Shown piece by piece: positions 8,675 to 16,529 of a stretch of DNA of 64,000 nt; the first letter of the stretch is position 1, and every line of letters begins with the position of its first letter. Below the pieces are notes generated by a model. The model searched no databases. It had not been told where the DNA came from and was given only the letters and a program-made list of their open reading frames with translations. This DNA comes from Mesorhizobium loti (GTDB lineage: Bacteria; Pseudomonadota; Alphaproteobacteria; Rhizobiales; Rhizobiaceae), in the NCBI GenBank assembly GCA_002356515.1, contig AP017605.1:2046001-2110000 (forward strand). Reading direction: 5' to 3'. Both the position numbers and the translations under genes were made by a program.

Positions 8675-9469
8675 TCAGACCGGCGCCTTGTCCTTGTCGT
8701 AGGCGGTCCTGGATTTCTTCTCGATGTGGGCGCCGGCCGGCTTGTTCTCGATCTTGCCCTGGCTGGTCACGCCGAGGAATTTGCCCGTCGAGTGCATGAC
8801 GTCCCAATTGTAGAAGAACAGCGAAGCGACCGGGATGATGAACTCGCGGAAGCCGAACACATACTGGTTTTCGGCGAACTTCCAGGTCGTCGCCAGGTCG
8901 ACATCGCCATGGCCGCGCTGGATGCCGACCAGGTTCTGCCAGGCATAGCGCTCAGAGCTGAGATAGATGTGCTCGTAGACGTGGTTGGGGCTGTATGTGT
9001 AATGCGCGGTGAGCCCGATCAGGTCGCGGGTCGGCGCCGGTGCGATGCCGGTCGGCGCGACATTGGGATCGCCGAGCACGCCGGCCGACCAAATCTGCGC
9101 CACGCGCGGCTCGCCCGGTGCCTCGCCGGCTTCACGCACCCGTTCGCGCACCGACAGCACGCGGCGCGTGCTGGTGTTGACGATGAAGGCCTCGTCCTCA
9201 GTCGACCGGGCCGAGAAGATCATGTTGATGAAGAACACGCTGGAAGCGACTTCCAGCGCCTCGTACCAGTCGGCACCGGCCTCGCTGCCCTCGCTCCACG
9301 CCACCGTGTCGAGCGATGTGAAGGCGAGGTCGATGGTGCGGCCGGTGTCGAGCGTGATCCTGAAAGTCTGGCCGCGCAGCGCATCCGTCGTCGTCAGCCG
9401 GTTGGTGGCGATGCCGGCGGCGAAATCGTCAAAATGCTTCCAGTCCGCCGGTCTGTTCTGATCGTTCAT
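8675..9469 (-). CDS. MoaF-family protein
   Basis: A 264-residue protein. The C-terminal half carries the pattern I recognise from MoaF: HYTYSPNHVYEHIYLSSERY, then WQNLVGIQRGHGDVD, WKFAENQYVFGFRE and a final STGKFLG. The N-terminal half (DALRGQTFRITLDTGRTIDL...) fits the first MoaF beta barrel. MoaF was named from monoamine-regulated or molybdenum-cofactor contexts but has no firmly established biochemical role; the fold is a lipocalin-like barrel. I chose the ATG at 9469 because GGAGAG lies just upstream; a TTG at 9481 is an alternative. It sits between an SDR and a SnoaL-like gene in a transporter operon, which points to metabolism of an imported small molecule. Confidence 0.75.
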   Translation of the reverse strand: MNDQNRPADWKHFDDFAAGIATNRLTTTDALRGQTFRITLDTGRTIDLAFTSLDTVAWSEGSEAGADWYEALEVASSVFFINMIFSARSTEDEAFIVNTSTRRVLSVRERVREAGEAPGEPRVAQIWSAGVLGDPNVAPTGIAPAPTRDLIGLTAHYTYSPNHVYEHIYLSSERYAWQNLVGIQRGHGDVDLATTWKFAENQYVFGFREFIIPVASLFFYNWDVMHSTGKFLGVTSQGKIENKPAGAHIEKKSRTAYDKDKAPV

Positions 9470-9481
9470 CGCACTCTCCAA

Positions 9482-10270
9482 TCAATCCACAAAAGCGAGC
9501 GTCGGTAGATCGACGACGGTGGCGCCGCCATCGACGGTCAGGATCGAACCGTTCATCATCGCCGCCTCGCCCGAGGCGACGAAGCAGATGACGTTGGACA
9601 CTTCTTCCGGTGTCGCCGGCCGGCCAAGCGGCACGTCCTTGGTGACGAGGCGATAGGCCTCGTCGATCGAACCAAGCCCGTGCTTTTCGACGATCACTTC
9701 CATCTGCTCGTCTGCCATGTCGGTCGACACCCAGCCCGGGCAGATGATGTTGGTGCGCACGCCCTTGCGGCCATAGTCGCGCGCCAGCGATTTGCCGAAG
9801 CCGATGCAGGCATGTTTCATGGTGACGTAACCGGCAGCATTCGGCCCGGCGAACAGACCGGCGATCGAGGCGACGACGACGATGTTGCCCTTCTGTGCAA
9901 TGAGATCCGGCAGGCATTCGCGGGCGCAGACGAAGGCGGTGTCGAGATTGGTGCGCGTCGCCAGGCTCCAGGTCTCGTCGCTCATCGAAATGGTCGGGCC
10001 GACGCCATGGCCGCCGGCATTGGCGACGAGGATGTCGACCGGTCCGATCTCGTCATGCACTTCGGCAAGAGCGGCCCGCACCGCTTGCGGATCAGCGGCA
10101 TCGCCCTGCACCACCAGCCCGCCAATGTCTTTGGTTACGGCCTCCAGCGGCTCGCGCCGCCGGCCCATCAGCACCACCTTGGCGCCGTCCGCCGCCATGC
10201 GCCTGGCGACCGCCGCACCGATGCCGGTGCCACCGCCGGTGATAAAGGCCGTCTTTCCAAGAAATCGCAT
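9482..10270 (-). CDS. short-chain dehydrogenase/reductase (SDR), first gene of the liv-type operon
   Basis: A 262-residue classical SDR: TGGGTGIG at 11-18, the NAG motif in VANAGGHG, a VVVASIAG serine region, YVTMK as the YxxxK catalytic pair, PGWVSTDM after the active site and a C-terminal TVDGG. The G-R-R-R segment after the second strand suggests NADP preference. It is the promoter-proximal gene of the eight-gene leftward unit; only 12 bases separate it from the MoaF-like gene. A 45-bp sequence repeated elsewhere in the window lies 74 bases upstream. It probably oxidises or reduces the compound brought in by the transporter. Confidence 0.92.
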   Translation of the reverse strand: MRFLGKTAFITGGGTGIGAAVARRMAADGAKVVLMGRRREPLEAVTKDIGGLVVQGDAADPQAVRAALAEVHDEIGPVDILVANAGGHGVGPTISMSDETWSLATRTNLDTAFVCARECLPDLIAQKGNIVVVASIAGLFAGPNAAGYVTMKHACIGFGKSLARDYGRKGVRTNIICPGWVSTDMADEQMEVIVEKHGLGSIDEAYRLVTKDVPLGRPATPEEVSNVICFVASGEAAMMNGSILTVDGGATVVDLPTLAFVD

Positions 10271-10343
10271 GGTTCCATCCCGATTGCTGAGCGCGCCGGC
10301 TATGCGCCGATCTTCGCTGGGGATAGTGCGGCATCCCCGATTT

Positions 10344-10388
10344 GGCGTCTTGTCCGAGCGGGAACTTTGTTTTGACTGAGCGCGCACT
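10344..10388. repeat. 45-bp direct repeat, copy 1
   Basis: Bases 10344-10388 (starting GGCGTCTTGTCCGAGCGGGA and ending GAGCGCGCACT) are identical to 12079-12123 and in the same orientation. This copy lies upstream of the leftward SDR gene and downstream of the YceI gene. I see no flanking target duplication or coding potential. Confidence 0.85.
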
Positions 10389-10412
10389 TCGCGCCTGTCT
10401 GATGAAGTGCCA

Positions 10413-10430
10413 CGCGACCTCTCGGTCGCG
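10413..10430. terminator. hairpin downstream of the YceI gene
   Basis: CGCGACC and GGTCGCG form a perfect 7-bp stem around a TCTC loop, 28 bases past the stop of the leftward YceI gene. There is no T-run after it, so it may be a processing or Rho-associated hairpin rather than a classical intrinsic terminator. Confidence 0.35.
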
Positions 10431-10458
10431 CGGCGGCCACCCGCCAACTGCCGGCGGC

Positions 10459-11040
10459 CTATTTCTTCACCGCTTCGAGATCGATGACGATGTCGACATC
10501 GGGGCCAAGGCCGAAACCGGCAGCGGCCTTGGCCATCGGGAAGTCCGCGGTGCTGACCTTGCCGGTGGCGGTGAACGCCGCCTTGGTCAGTGTCGCATCC
10601 CATGGTGCCGGCGCCTCGTTGACCAGCGTCACGTCGAGCGTGATCTCCTTCGACACGCCGCTAATGGTGAGGTTGCCGGTGACCTTGCCGGCCTTGTCGC
10701 TGACCTTTTCGACCTTGGTGCTTTCAAACGAGATCGCCGGGAATTCGGCCGCGTTGAAGAAGTCGGGGCCTTTCAGATCGTTGTCGCGCTGGTCATAGGC
10801 GGTGTGCACCGAGCCGACATCGAGCTCGGCCTTGACGCTGCTCTTCGACGGATCGGCCTTGTCCATCACGATGGCGCCCTTCACCGCGTCGAACTGGCCA
10901 TGCGCGGTGCCATAGATGCCGTGCTTGATGGTGAAGGTGACCCAGGCGTGCTGGCCGTCGATTTCGTAATTCTCGGCGTGAGCCGCCGATGCGAATGCAC
11001 ACATCGAGGCAAAGGCAAAAGCGGCCGTCAGTTTTCTCAT
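10459..11040 (-). CDS. YceI-family periplasmic lipid-binding-type protein
   Basis: A 193-residue protein with a 22-residue signal peptide ending in AHA|EN. The mature domain starts YEIDGQHAWVTFTIKH and contains DNDLKGPDFFNAAEFPAISF, the conserved YceI segment, ending with DVDIVIDLEAVKK. YceI proteins form an elongated beta barrel that binds isoprenoid-type lipids such as polyprenyl chains in known structures; cellular roles vary. GGAGAG upstream supports the start. It is separated from the leftward membrane-protein gene by 55 bases and may be cotranscribed with it. Confidence 0.93.
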   Translation of the reverse strand: MRKLTAAFAFASMCAFASAAHAENYEIDGQHAWVTFTIKHGIYGTAHGQFDAVKGAIVMDKADPSKSSVKAELDVGSVHTAYDQRDNDLKGPDFFNAAEFPAISFESTKVEKVSDKAGKVTGNLTISGVSKEITLDVTLVNEAPAPWDATLTKAAFTATGKVSTADFPMAKAAAGFGLGPDVDIVIDLEAVKK

Positions 11041-11095
11041 CGTCACGTAACTCTCCCTATTGTTGGTTGTCCCATTGTGGTCGTCATTGTCTGGC

Positions 11096-11995
11096 TCAGG
11101 AAAAGCCAAGCGCGGCTCCGTGCGGCGCAAACAGGAGCGCCGTCAGGATGGCCAATATCGCCGGACTGGCGATCAGCAGACCGGCAACCAGCGGCCGCAA
11201 TGGCCGGGCGCCGGGAACAAGACCCTGCAGCGGGCCGGGCACCGAAGCGGCCACGGCGAGCGGCAAGGGCGAAAGCATGAGCGCCACCGGATTGGCCTTC
11301 GGTGCCAGCAGGGCCACCTGGATCAGCACGGTGGCGGCGGCAAAGACGAGCATCAGCCCGGTGCCCTTGCTCCAGCCGGTGGCCGCGCCGCCGCGCAGCA
11401 CCGCGATGTACTGGACGAGGCACCAGCCGCCGGCGAGCGCGGCCAGCGATCCCAGCAATTGCCCGGTGACGATCGAGGCGCCGAGCACCGAGATGATGGC
11501 GCCGGCCAGGCACATGGCGAGCATGGCGGCGGGCGCCAGGAACGGCTCTTCAACTGGAGGCGATGGCGAGGCTTTCAGAGACAGCAGCATAGCGACGCCG
11601 ACGATTGCCAGCAGGCCGGCAATGAGGGCGGCGATCATCTGCAGGTCAAGCGAACCGCCGGCAAGGCGGCGCCAGCCAAGCCACAGCAACGCGGCCGCAA
11701 GGGCGGCGGCGACAAGCTTGCCCGCCACCGCAGAGCTGAGCGGGCGCTCGGGCAACAGGCCCGCGACGATCCCGGCAAAGGCAAGATAGATCAGCTTCTG
11801 GCTGGCGGCGACTGGCGGCACCACCGGTGGGCCAAGCGTGTCCCAGTAGAAGAACAGCAGCAGCGCGGCCGCCACCAGCGAGAGCACGGGCGAGAACGGT
11901 GGCAGGGCAAGCCGCGCCAGCAGCGCCATGACCATGCCCAGAACAAGCGGCAGCGCCGCCGTGGTGACCATCGGATTGCCCAGCAATGCGCTCAA
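11096..11995 (-). CDS. polytopic membrane protein, unknown function
   Basis: A protein of about 299 residues made almost wholly of hydrophobic segments, with roughly nine candidate membrane helices and short loops. I do not recognise the family. The TTG at 11995 is preceded by AGAGG at a good distance; the ATG at 11971 (291 residues) is the alternative. It runs leftward before the YceI gene, and the second copy of the 45-bp repeat lies 84 bases upstream, about the same offset as the first copy has to the SDR gene. A link with cytochrome b561-type or urate-oxidase-type membrane modules cannot be supported: no paired histidines are evident. Confidence 0.65.
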   Translation of the reverse strand: MSALLGNPMVTTAALPLVLGMVMALLARLALPPFSPVLSLVAAALLLFFYWDTLGPPVVPPVAASQKLIYLAFAGIVAGLLPERPLSSAVAGKLVAAALAAALLWLGWRRLAGGSLDLQMIAALIAGLLAIVGVAMLLSLKASPSPPVEEPFLAPAAMLAMCLAGAIISVLGASIVTGQLLGSLAALAGGWCLVQYIAVLRGGAATGWSKGTGLMLVFAAATVLIQVALLAPKANPVALMLSPLPLAVAASVPGPLQGLVPGARPLRPLVAGLLIASPAILAILTALLFAPHGAALGFS

Positions 11996-12078
11996 TGGCC
12001 GATACCTCTTTGACACCTGGCAGGCTCGCGCAAAACGCGCGGCTTGATGCGACCTTGATCTAGGCCAACCGATCGCAA

Positions 12079-12123
12079 GGCGTCTTGTCCGAGCGGGAAC
12101 TTTGTTTTGACTGAGCGCGCACT
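12079..12123. repeat. 45-bp direct repeat, copy 2
   Basis: Identical to 10344-10388. It lies in the divergent gap between the leftward membrane-protein gene (start 11995) and the rightward aldehyde dehydrogenase (start 12205). Just after it, CGGCTT-G-AAGCCG forms a small inverted repeat. Confidence 0.85.
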
Positions 12124-12204
12124 CGTGCCGCCTTCGGCTTGAAGCCGGCGGATACGCTCCATAACCCTCGGCACAACTGTTCATCAGCAATCGAGGAGGA
12201 TGGC

Positions 12205-13707
12205 GTGAACGAGAGAATTGTGCCGCCGATCAGCGCAGCCGCCGCCGCTTTCCTGGCGCGTTTGCACCGGCCCTTCATCAATGGCCGTTTCGTCGACGGG
12301 GTTTCCGGTGAAGGCCTTGCTGTCGATGACTCCGCCTCCGGCGAGATCGTCGCCCGCGTCCCCGAAAGCGGTCCCGAACTTGTCGACCAGGCTGTGCGCG
12401 CCGCGCGTGCCGCGCTCGAAGGCCCCTGGGCCTCGATGCGGCCGGTCGACCGTCAGAACCTCATGCTGAAACTCGCCGATGCCGTCGAGGCCGACGCCGA
12501 TCTGCTCGCCGAAATCGAGAGCATCGAGAACGGCAAGTCGCTCGGCGTCGCGCGCATGTTGAGTGCCGGCGGCACCGTCGACTGGCTGCGCTATTATGCC
12601 GGCTGGGCGACCAAGATCGAGGGCTCGACTTTCCAGGTGTCCATCCCCGTGCCTCCAGGCGCCAAACACCAGGCGATGACGGTGATGGAACCGGTCGGCG
12701 TCGTCGGCGCCATCGTGCCGTGGAATTTTCCGCTGCTGATCGGCATGTGGAAGATCGCGCCAGCGCTGGCCTGCGGCTGCACGGTGGTGCTGAAGCCGCC
12801 GCAGGAAACCCCGCTCGGCCTGCTGAGGCTCGCAGAATTGATCGAAGCGGTCGGCTTCCCGCCCGGCGTCGTCAACATCGTCACCGGCAGCGGCGCCGTC
12901 ACCGGCGAAGCGCTGATCCGCCATCCCGGCATCGACAAATTAACCTTCACCGGCTCGACGGAAGTCGGCAAACGCGTCGGCCATGCTGCCGTCGATCGTG
13001 TTGCCCGCTTCACGCTGGAGCTCGGCTCGAAATCGCCGATGATCCTGCTTGCCGATATGGAAGAAGGCATCGAGCCGCTCATCGCCGGGCTCGGCATGTT
13101 CTTCAACCAGGGCCAGGTCTGCACCTCGGCCTCGCGGCTCCTGATCGAGAAGTCGATCTACGATCGCACGCTGGCACGGCTGGCCGAGATCGCCGACGGC
13201 ATGACGCTGGGTGCCGGCCGCGATGCTGACGCCCAGATCAATCCGCTGGTCTCGGCCAAGCATCGGAGAAGCGTCGAAGGCTTTATCGAGCGTGGCCTGG
13301 CGGCGGGCGGCGAGCGGGTCAGCGGCGCGCGGCCGGTGCCGGCCAGGGGCCACTATGTGGCGCCGACCATCCTGCACAATGTCCGGCCCGACATGGAAAT
13401 CGCCAGCGAGGAAGTGTTCGGGCCGGTGGTGGCGGCAATGCCGGTCACCGATCTCGACGAGGCGATCCGCATCGCCAACGACACGCGCTATGGCCTGTCG
13501 GCCTCGATCTGGACCCGCGACATGGGCAAGGCGATGACCGCCATCCACGGCCTCAAGGCCGGCACGGTGTGGGTCAATTCGCACAACACGCTCGACCCCG
13601 CGGCACCGTTCGGCGGCTTCAAGCAGTCCGGCATCGGCCGCGAGCATGGCCGTGCCGCCGTCGACGGCTATCTCGAAACCAAGACCGTCATCATGCGGTA
13701 TGCCTGA
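12205..13707 (+). CDS. NAD(P)-dependent aldehyde dehydrogenase
   Basis: A 500-residue ALDH. The general base Glu272 is in LELGSKSP and the catalytic Cys306 in GQVCTS; the VPWNFPLL cofactor segment and FTGSTEVGK are intact, and the end PFGGFKQSGIGREHG is typical of the betaine-aldehyde/phenylacetaldehyde-type branch. The GTG start at 12205 has AGGAGG upstream; an in-frame ATG at 12139 lacks one. Its stop overlaps the start of the next gene, a GMC flavoprotein. Alcohol oxidation by a GMC enzyme followed by an ALDH mirrors BetA/BetB, so an alcohol-to-acid route is likely, but the substrate is not proven. Confidence 0.93.
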   Translation: MNERIVPPISAAAAAFLARLHRPFINGRFVDGVSGEGLAVDDSASGEIVARVPESGPELVDQAVRAARAALEGPWASMRPVDRQNLMLKLADAVEADADLLAEIESIENGKSLGVARMLSAGGTVDWLRYYAGWATKIEGSTFQVSIPVPPGAKHQAMTVMEPVGVVGAIVPWNFPLLIGMWKIAPALACGCTVVLKPPQETPLGLLRLAELIEAVGFPPGVVNIVTGSGAVTGEALIRHPGIDKLTFTGSTEVGKRVGHAAVDRVARFTLELGSKSPMILLADMEEGIEPLIAGLGMFFNQGQVCTSASRLLIEKSIYDRTLARLAEIADGMTLGAGRDADAQINPLVSAKHRRSVEGFIERGLAAGGERVSGARPVPARGHYVAPTILHNVRPDMEIASEEVFGPVVAAMPVTDLDEAIRIANDTRYGLSASIWTRDMGKAMTAIHGLKAGTVWVNSHNTLDPAAPFGGFKQSGIGREHGRAAVDGYLETKTVIMRYA

Positions 13708-15298
13708 CACGATGAGCGCAGTTTACGACTACATCATCGCCGGCGCCGGCTCGGCCGGCTGCACGCTGGCCAACCGGCTGGTCTCTGCTGGCAAGCGCGT
13801 GCTGGTGGTCGAGGCCGGCCCGGCCGACAACACCAAGCTGATCGACATGCCCGCCACCTTCGCCAAGGTGATCGGCACGGCGCGCAGCTGGATCTACGAA
13901 TCCGAGCCGGAACCCAGCGTCGGCGGACGCCGGCTGCCGGTGCCGCAAGGCCGCACGCTCGGCGGTGGCTCCTCGATCAACGCCATGCTCTACATCAGGG
14001 GCCAGCCGCAGGATTATGATGGCTGGCGCGACCTCGGCTGCCCCGGCTGGGGCTGGGACGAGGTGCTGCCGGTGTTCCGGCGGCTGGAACGCAACGAGCG
14101 CCTGGCCGGTGAGCGCCACGGCACCGAGGGACCGCTGCCGGTCTCCGATCCGCGTCACCGCCATCCGTTGTCTCTGGCCTATATCAAGGCCGCGCAGCAG
14201 GCCGGCTATCGCTACAATGACGACTTCAACGGCGCTGCTCAGGAAGGCGTCGGCTTCTACCAGACGACCACGGCGAATGGGGAAAGACAGTCGGCGGCAA
14301 AGGTGTTTCTGCGGCCGCTGGCCGGCAATGCCAACCTAACCGTCATCACCGATGCGCTGGTCACCGGCGTGACCCTGGAAAACGGTGCCGCCAGCGGCCT
14401 CGCCTACACCACCTCCGACGGCCAAAGCCATGCGGCGACGGCAAAGGCCGAAGTGATTCTCACGGCTGGCGCGCTGGCGACGCCAAAACTGATGATGCTG
14501 TCGGGTCTCGGCCCCGCTGAACATCTGGCCGGGCTCGGCATTCCCGTCTTCCGCGACATGCCCGCGATCGGCCGCGACCTGCAGGACCATGTCGCCGCCC
14601 CGGTCTATGCGCTGACGCGTCAGCCGATCTCGCTGCTGGGCGAGGATCGTGGCCTGAAGGCACTGCGCCACGGCCTGCAGTACCTGATGTTCCGCACCGG
14701 CCTGCTCACCTCCAATGTCGTCGAGAGCGGCGGCTTCTTCGACACCGATGGCGATGGCCGGCCCGATATCCAGTTCCACGTCCTGCCTGTGATGATCGAA
14801 AGCGCAGAACACGGCTCGATCGAACGCCACGGCATGGAGCTCAACCCGTGTGTGCTGCGGCCAAAATCGCGCGGCACCGTCAACCTGCGCTCGCGCGACG
14901 CGGCCGACCCGATCCGCTTCACCGCCGGCTTCCTGTCCGACGCGGACGATCTTGCCTTGCTGCTCGCCGGCATGAAGATCGCCCGCACCATCCTGCGCCA
15001 GCCCGCACTTCGGGCGGTGGTGGCCGAGGAGTTGTCGCCCGGCGAGGCCGCCGACCTTTCCGACCAGGCGATATCGGACCACATCCTCGAACACGCCAAG
15101 ACCGTCTATCACCCCTGCGGCACCTGCCGCATGGGCAGCGACGACGACGCCGTGGTCGACCCGCAACTGCGCGTGCGCGGCGTCCCGCGCCTGCGCATCT
15201 GCGACGCCTCGATCATGCCAAGGCTGATCAGCGGCAACACCAACGCCCCGGTGATCATGATCGCCGACCGCTGCGCCGATTTTATTCTCGGCGGGTAA
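13700..15298 (+). CDS. GMC-family FAD oxidoreductase (choline-dehydrogenase-like)
   Basis: A 532-residue flavoprotein. The FAD-binding GAGSAG is at 15-20, the GMC signature region GRTLGGGSSINAMLYIRG follows, the second signature GALATPKLMMLSGLGP is mid-protein, and the active-site His lies in YHPCGTCRMG with the Asn of SGNTNAP near the end. These residues abstract hydride from an alcohol. The start at 13700 overlaps the ALDH stop (13705-13707); an ATG at 13712 is also possible. Pairing with the ALDH suggests sequential oxidation of an alcohol to its acid. It could be choline-like, polyethylene glycol or another alcohol. Confidence 0.92.
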   Translation: MPDTMSAVYDYIIAGAGSAGCTLANRLVSAGKRVLVVEAGPADNTKLIDMPATFAKVIGTARSWIYESEPEPSVGGRRLPVPQGRTLGGGSSINAMLYIRGQPQDYDGWRDLGCPGWGWDEVLPVFRRLERNERLAGERHGTEGPLPVSDPRHRHPLSLAYIKAAQQAGYRYNDDFNGAAQEGVGFYQTTTANGERQSAAKVFLRPLAGNANLTVITDALVTGVTLENGAASGLAYTTSDGQSHAATAKAEVILTAGALATPKLMMLSGLGPAEHLAGLGIPVFRDMPAIGRDLQDHVAAPVYALTRQPISLLGEDRGLKALRHGLQYLMFRTGLLTSNVVESGGFFDTDGDGRPDIQFHVLPVMIESAEHGSIERHGMELNPCVLRPKSRGTVNLRSRDAADPIRFTAGFLSDADDLALLLAGMKIARTILRQPALRAVVAEELSPGEAADLSDQAISDHILEHAKTVYHPCGTCRMGSDDDAVVDPQLRVRGVPRLRICDASIMPRLISGNTNAPVIMIADRCADFILGG

Positions 15299-15389
15299 AG
15301 CGACTGCTCAATCCTTGGCGTTCCCCGCCTGCGCCAGAACGCCGAGCAACTGGCCGTATTGTCGATCGAAAACAGCACACGCCCGCTGA

Positions 15390-15491
15390 CGCTCCGATGG
15401 CCGCCAGCTGCTGTCCCTGGTGCCGGTCATAGTGCTAAGCCTGCTCACGCAGCGCTTCATCGTCGATGCGCCGCGCGAAAAAGCAGGGACC
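15390..15491 (+). pseudogene. probable relic of the C-terminus of a sugar ABC permease
   Basis: In the frame of the following kinase, the 34 codons before its ATG read as RQLLSLVPVIVLSLLTQRFIV plus a short tail. A hydrophobic helix that ends in QRxxV before the terminus is the usual end of MalG/UgpE-type permeases (for example ...PVLVLFLLFQRYFVRG). The frame is closed upstream by a TGA at 15387, so only the tail survives. I infer a deletion that removed the rest of a CUT1 transporter while keeping the tail joined to the kinase gene. Chance similarity of a hydrophobic stretch is a real alternative. Confidence 0.4.
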
Positions 15492-16304
15492 ATGAGCACA
15501 GTCATCGTTGTCGGCCACATCAACTACGACCAGGTCTGGTCGCTGTCCTCGCCCCTCGCCTCTGGCGCGCGCATCGTCTATTCCAGCCGCAGCGTCCGGC
15601 TCGGCGGTGGCGGCTTCCACACAGGCACCCAACTGGCGAAGCTCGGCAACCATGTCCGGCTGATCAGCAATCTGATGGACGACGACCATGGCCGGGCAGC
15701 GCTCGCCACATTGCAGGCGAGCGGCATCGATACCGGCTACGTCACCCTATGGGCCGGCGAAACCCGGTTCACCGAAATCCTGCTCGAGCCGAATGGCGAG
15801 CGCACCATTTTGAACCCCGGCGGCCAGATGCGCCCGCCCTTCGCCGCACCGGAACCTGTCAGCGGCGACGCCGCCTATCTCAACGCCCTGGTGCTCGATG
15901 CCGGCCTCGTTGCCTCGCTGCGGACGATCCCGCTGGTCATTTCGCAATTTCCGCTGCGCAGCGCCTCGCCGCGCCCGGCCGACATCGTTATCGGATCGCG
16001 CGCCGATTTTCCCGGCGAGGACACGCGAGCGATCTGGGAGCGAGCTTCACTCATTGCCGGGCCACGGCTGAAGACACTGGTGCTGACCGACGGAATGCGG
16101 CCGATCTCGCTCTATGACGGCAAGGCGCTCAACCACGTCACGCCGCTGAAGCAGGTTTCCGTACCCGACACGATCGGCGCCGGCGACTGTTTTACCGGGA
16201 TTTTCCTGCATGGCCTGCTGCAGGGGCTGAGCCTTGAGCTTTCCGCCGAACAGGCCAGCCAGCAAACCGCCGAATGGCTGTCACAACGATCCCGTGCCGG
16301 CTGA
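15492..16304 (+). CDS. PfkB-family carbohydrate/nucleoside kinase
   Basis: A 270-residue ribokinase-fold protein. The N-terminus VIVVGHINYDQVW and the RLGGGGFHTGTQLAKLG segment form the sugar-binding part, and DTIGAGDCF at 226-234 is the PfkB signature 2 with catalytic base Asp232 and the anion hole. It would phosphorylate a sugar or nucleoside with ATP in the cytosol. I start it at the ATG at 15492; the frame extends upstream without a stop to 15390, but that part looks like a permease relic. It lies before phnM with a 225-base gap. Confidence 0.88.
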   Translation: MSTVIVVGHINYDQVWSLSSPLASGARIVYSSRSVRLGGGGFHTGTQLAKLGNHVRLISNLMDDDHGRAALATLQASGIDTGYVTLWAGETRFTEILLEPNGERTILNPGGQMRPPFAAPEPVSGDAAYLNALVLDAGLVASLRTIPLVISQFPLRSASPRPADIVIGSRADFPGEDTRAIWERASLIAGPRLKTLVLTDGMRPISLYDGKALNHVTPLKQVSVPDTIGAGDCFTGIFLHGLLQGLSLELSAEQASQQTAEWLSQRSRAG

Positions 16305-16341
16305 GGCAGGCGGTCCGGCAAGGCCGGCCTTTCATGAAAAT

Positions 16342-16359
16342 GTCATAAAAATCAAATGG
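16342..16359 (+). promoter_or_regulatory. weak Pho-box-like sequence before phnM
   Basis: TGTCATAAAAATCAAATG resembles a PhoB box in its first half (TGTCAT plus an A-rich spacer), while the second half-site is degenerate. Phosphonate genes of rhizobia are known PhoB targets, which is why I list it, but one good half-site is thin evidence. Confidence 0.22.
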
Positions 16360-16529
16360 AAACCGGCATTCGGGTGAACTAGAAAACATGTCCTGGAGAG
16401 ATCGTGACCGGGGCGGCGGCAAGCCGGCGCAATCGTCGCCATGGTCGGTGTCCTCCGTCACCCATGATGTCGCCGACCTTGTCGCCCGTAAAATCCATGC
16501 TGAAACCGCTTCCTTGCAAGAGACATGAC

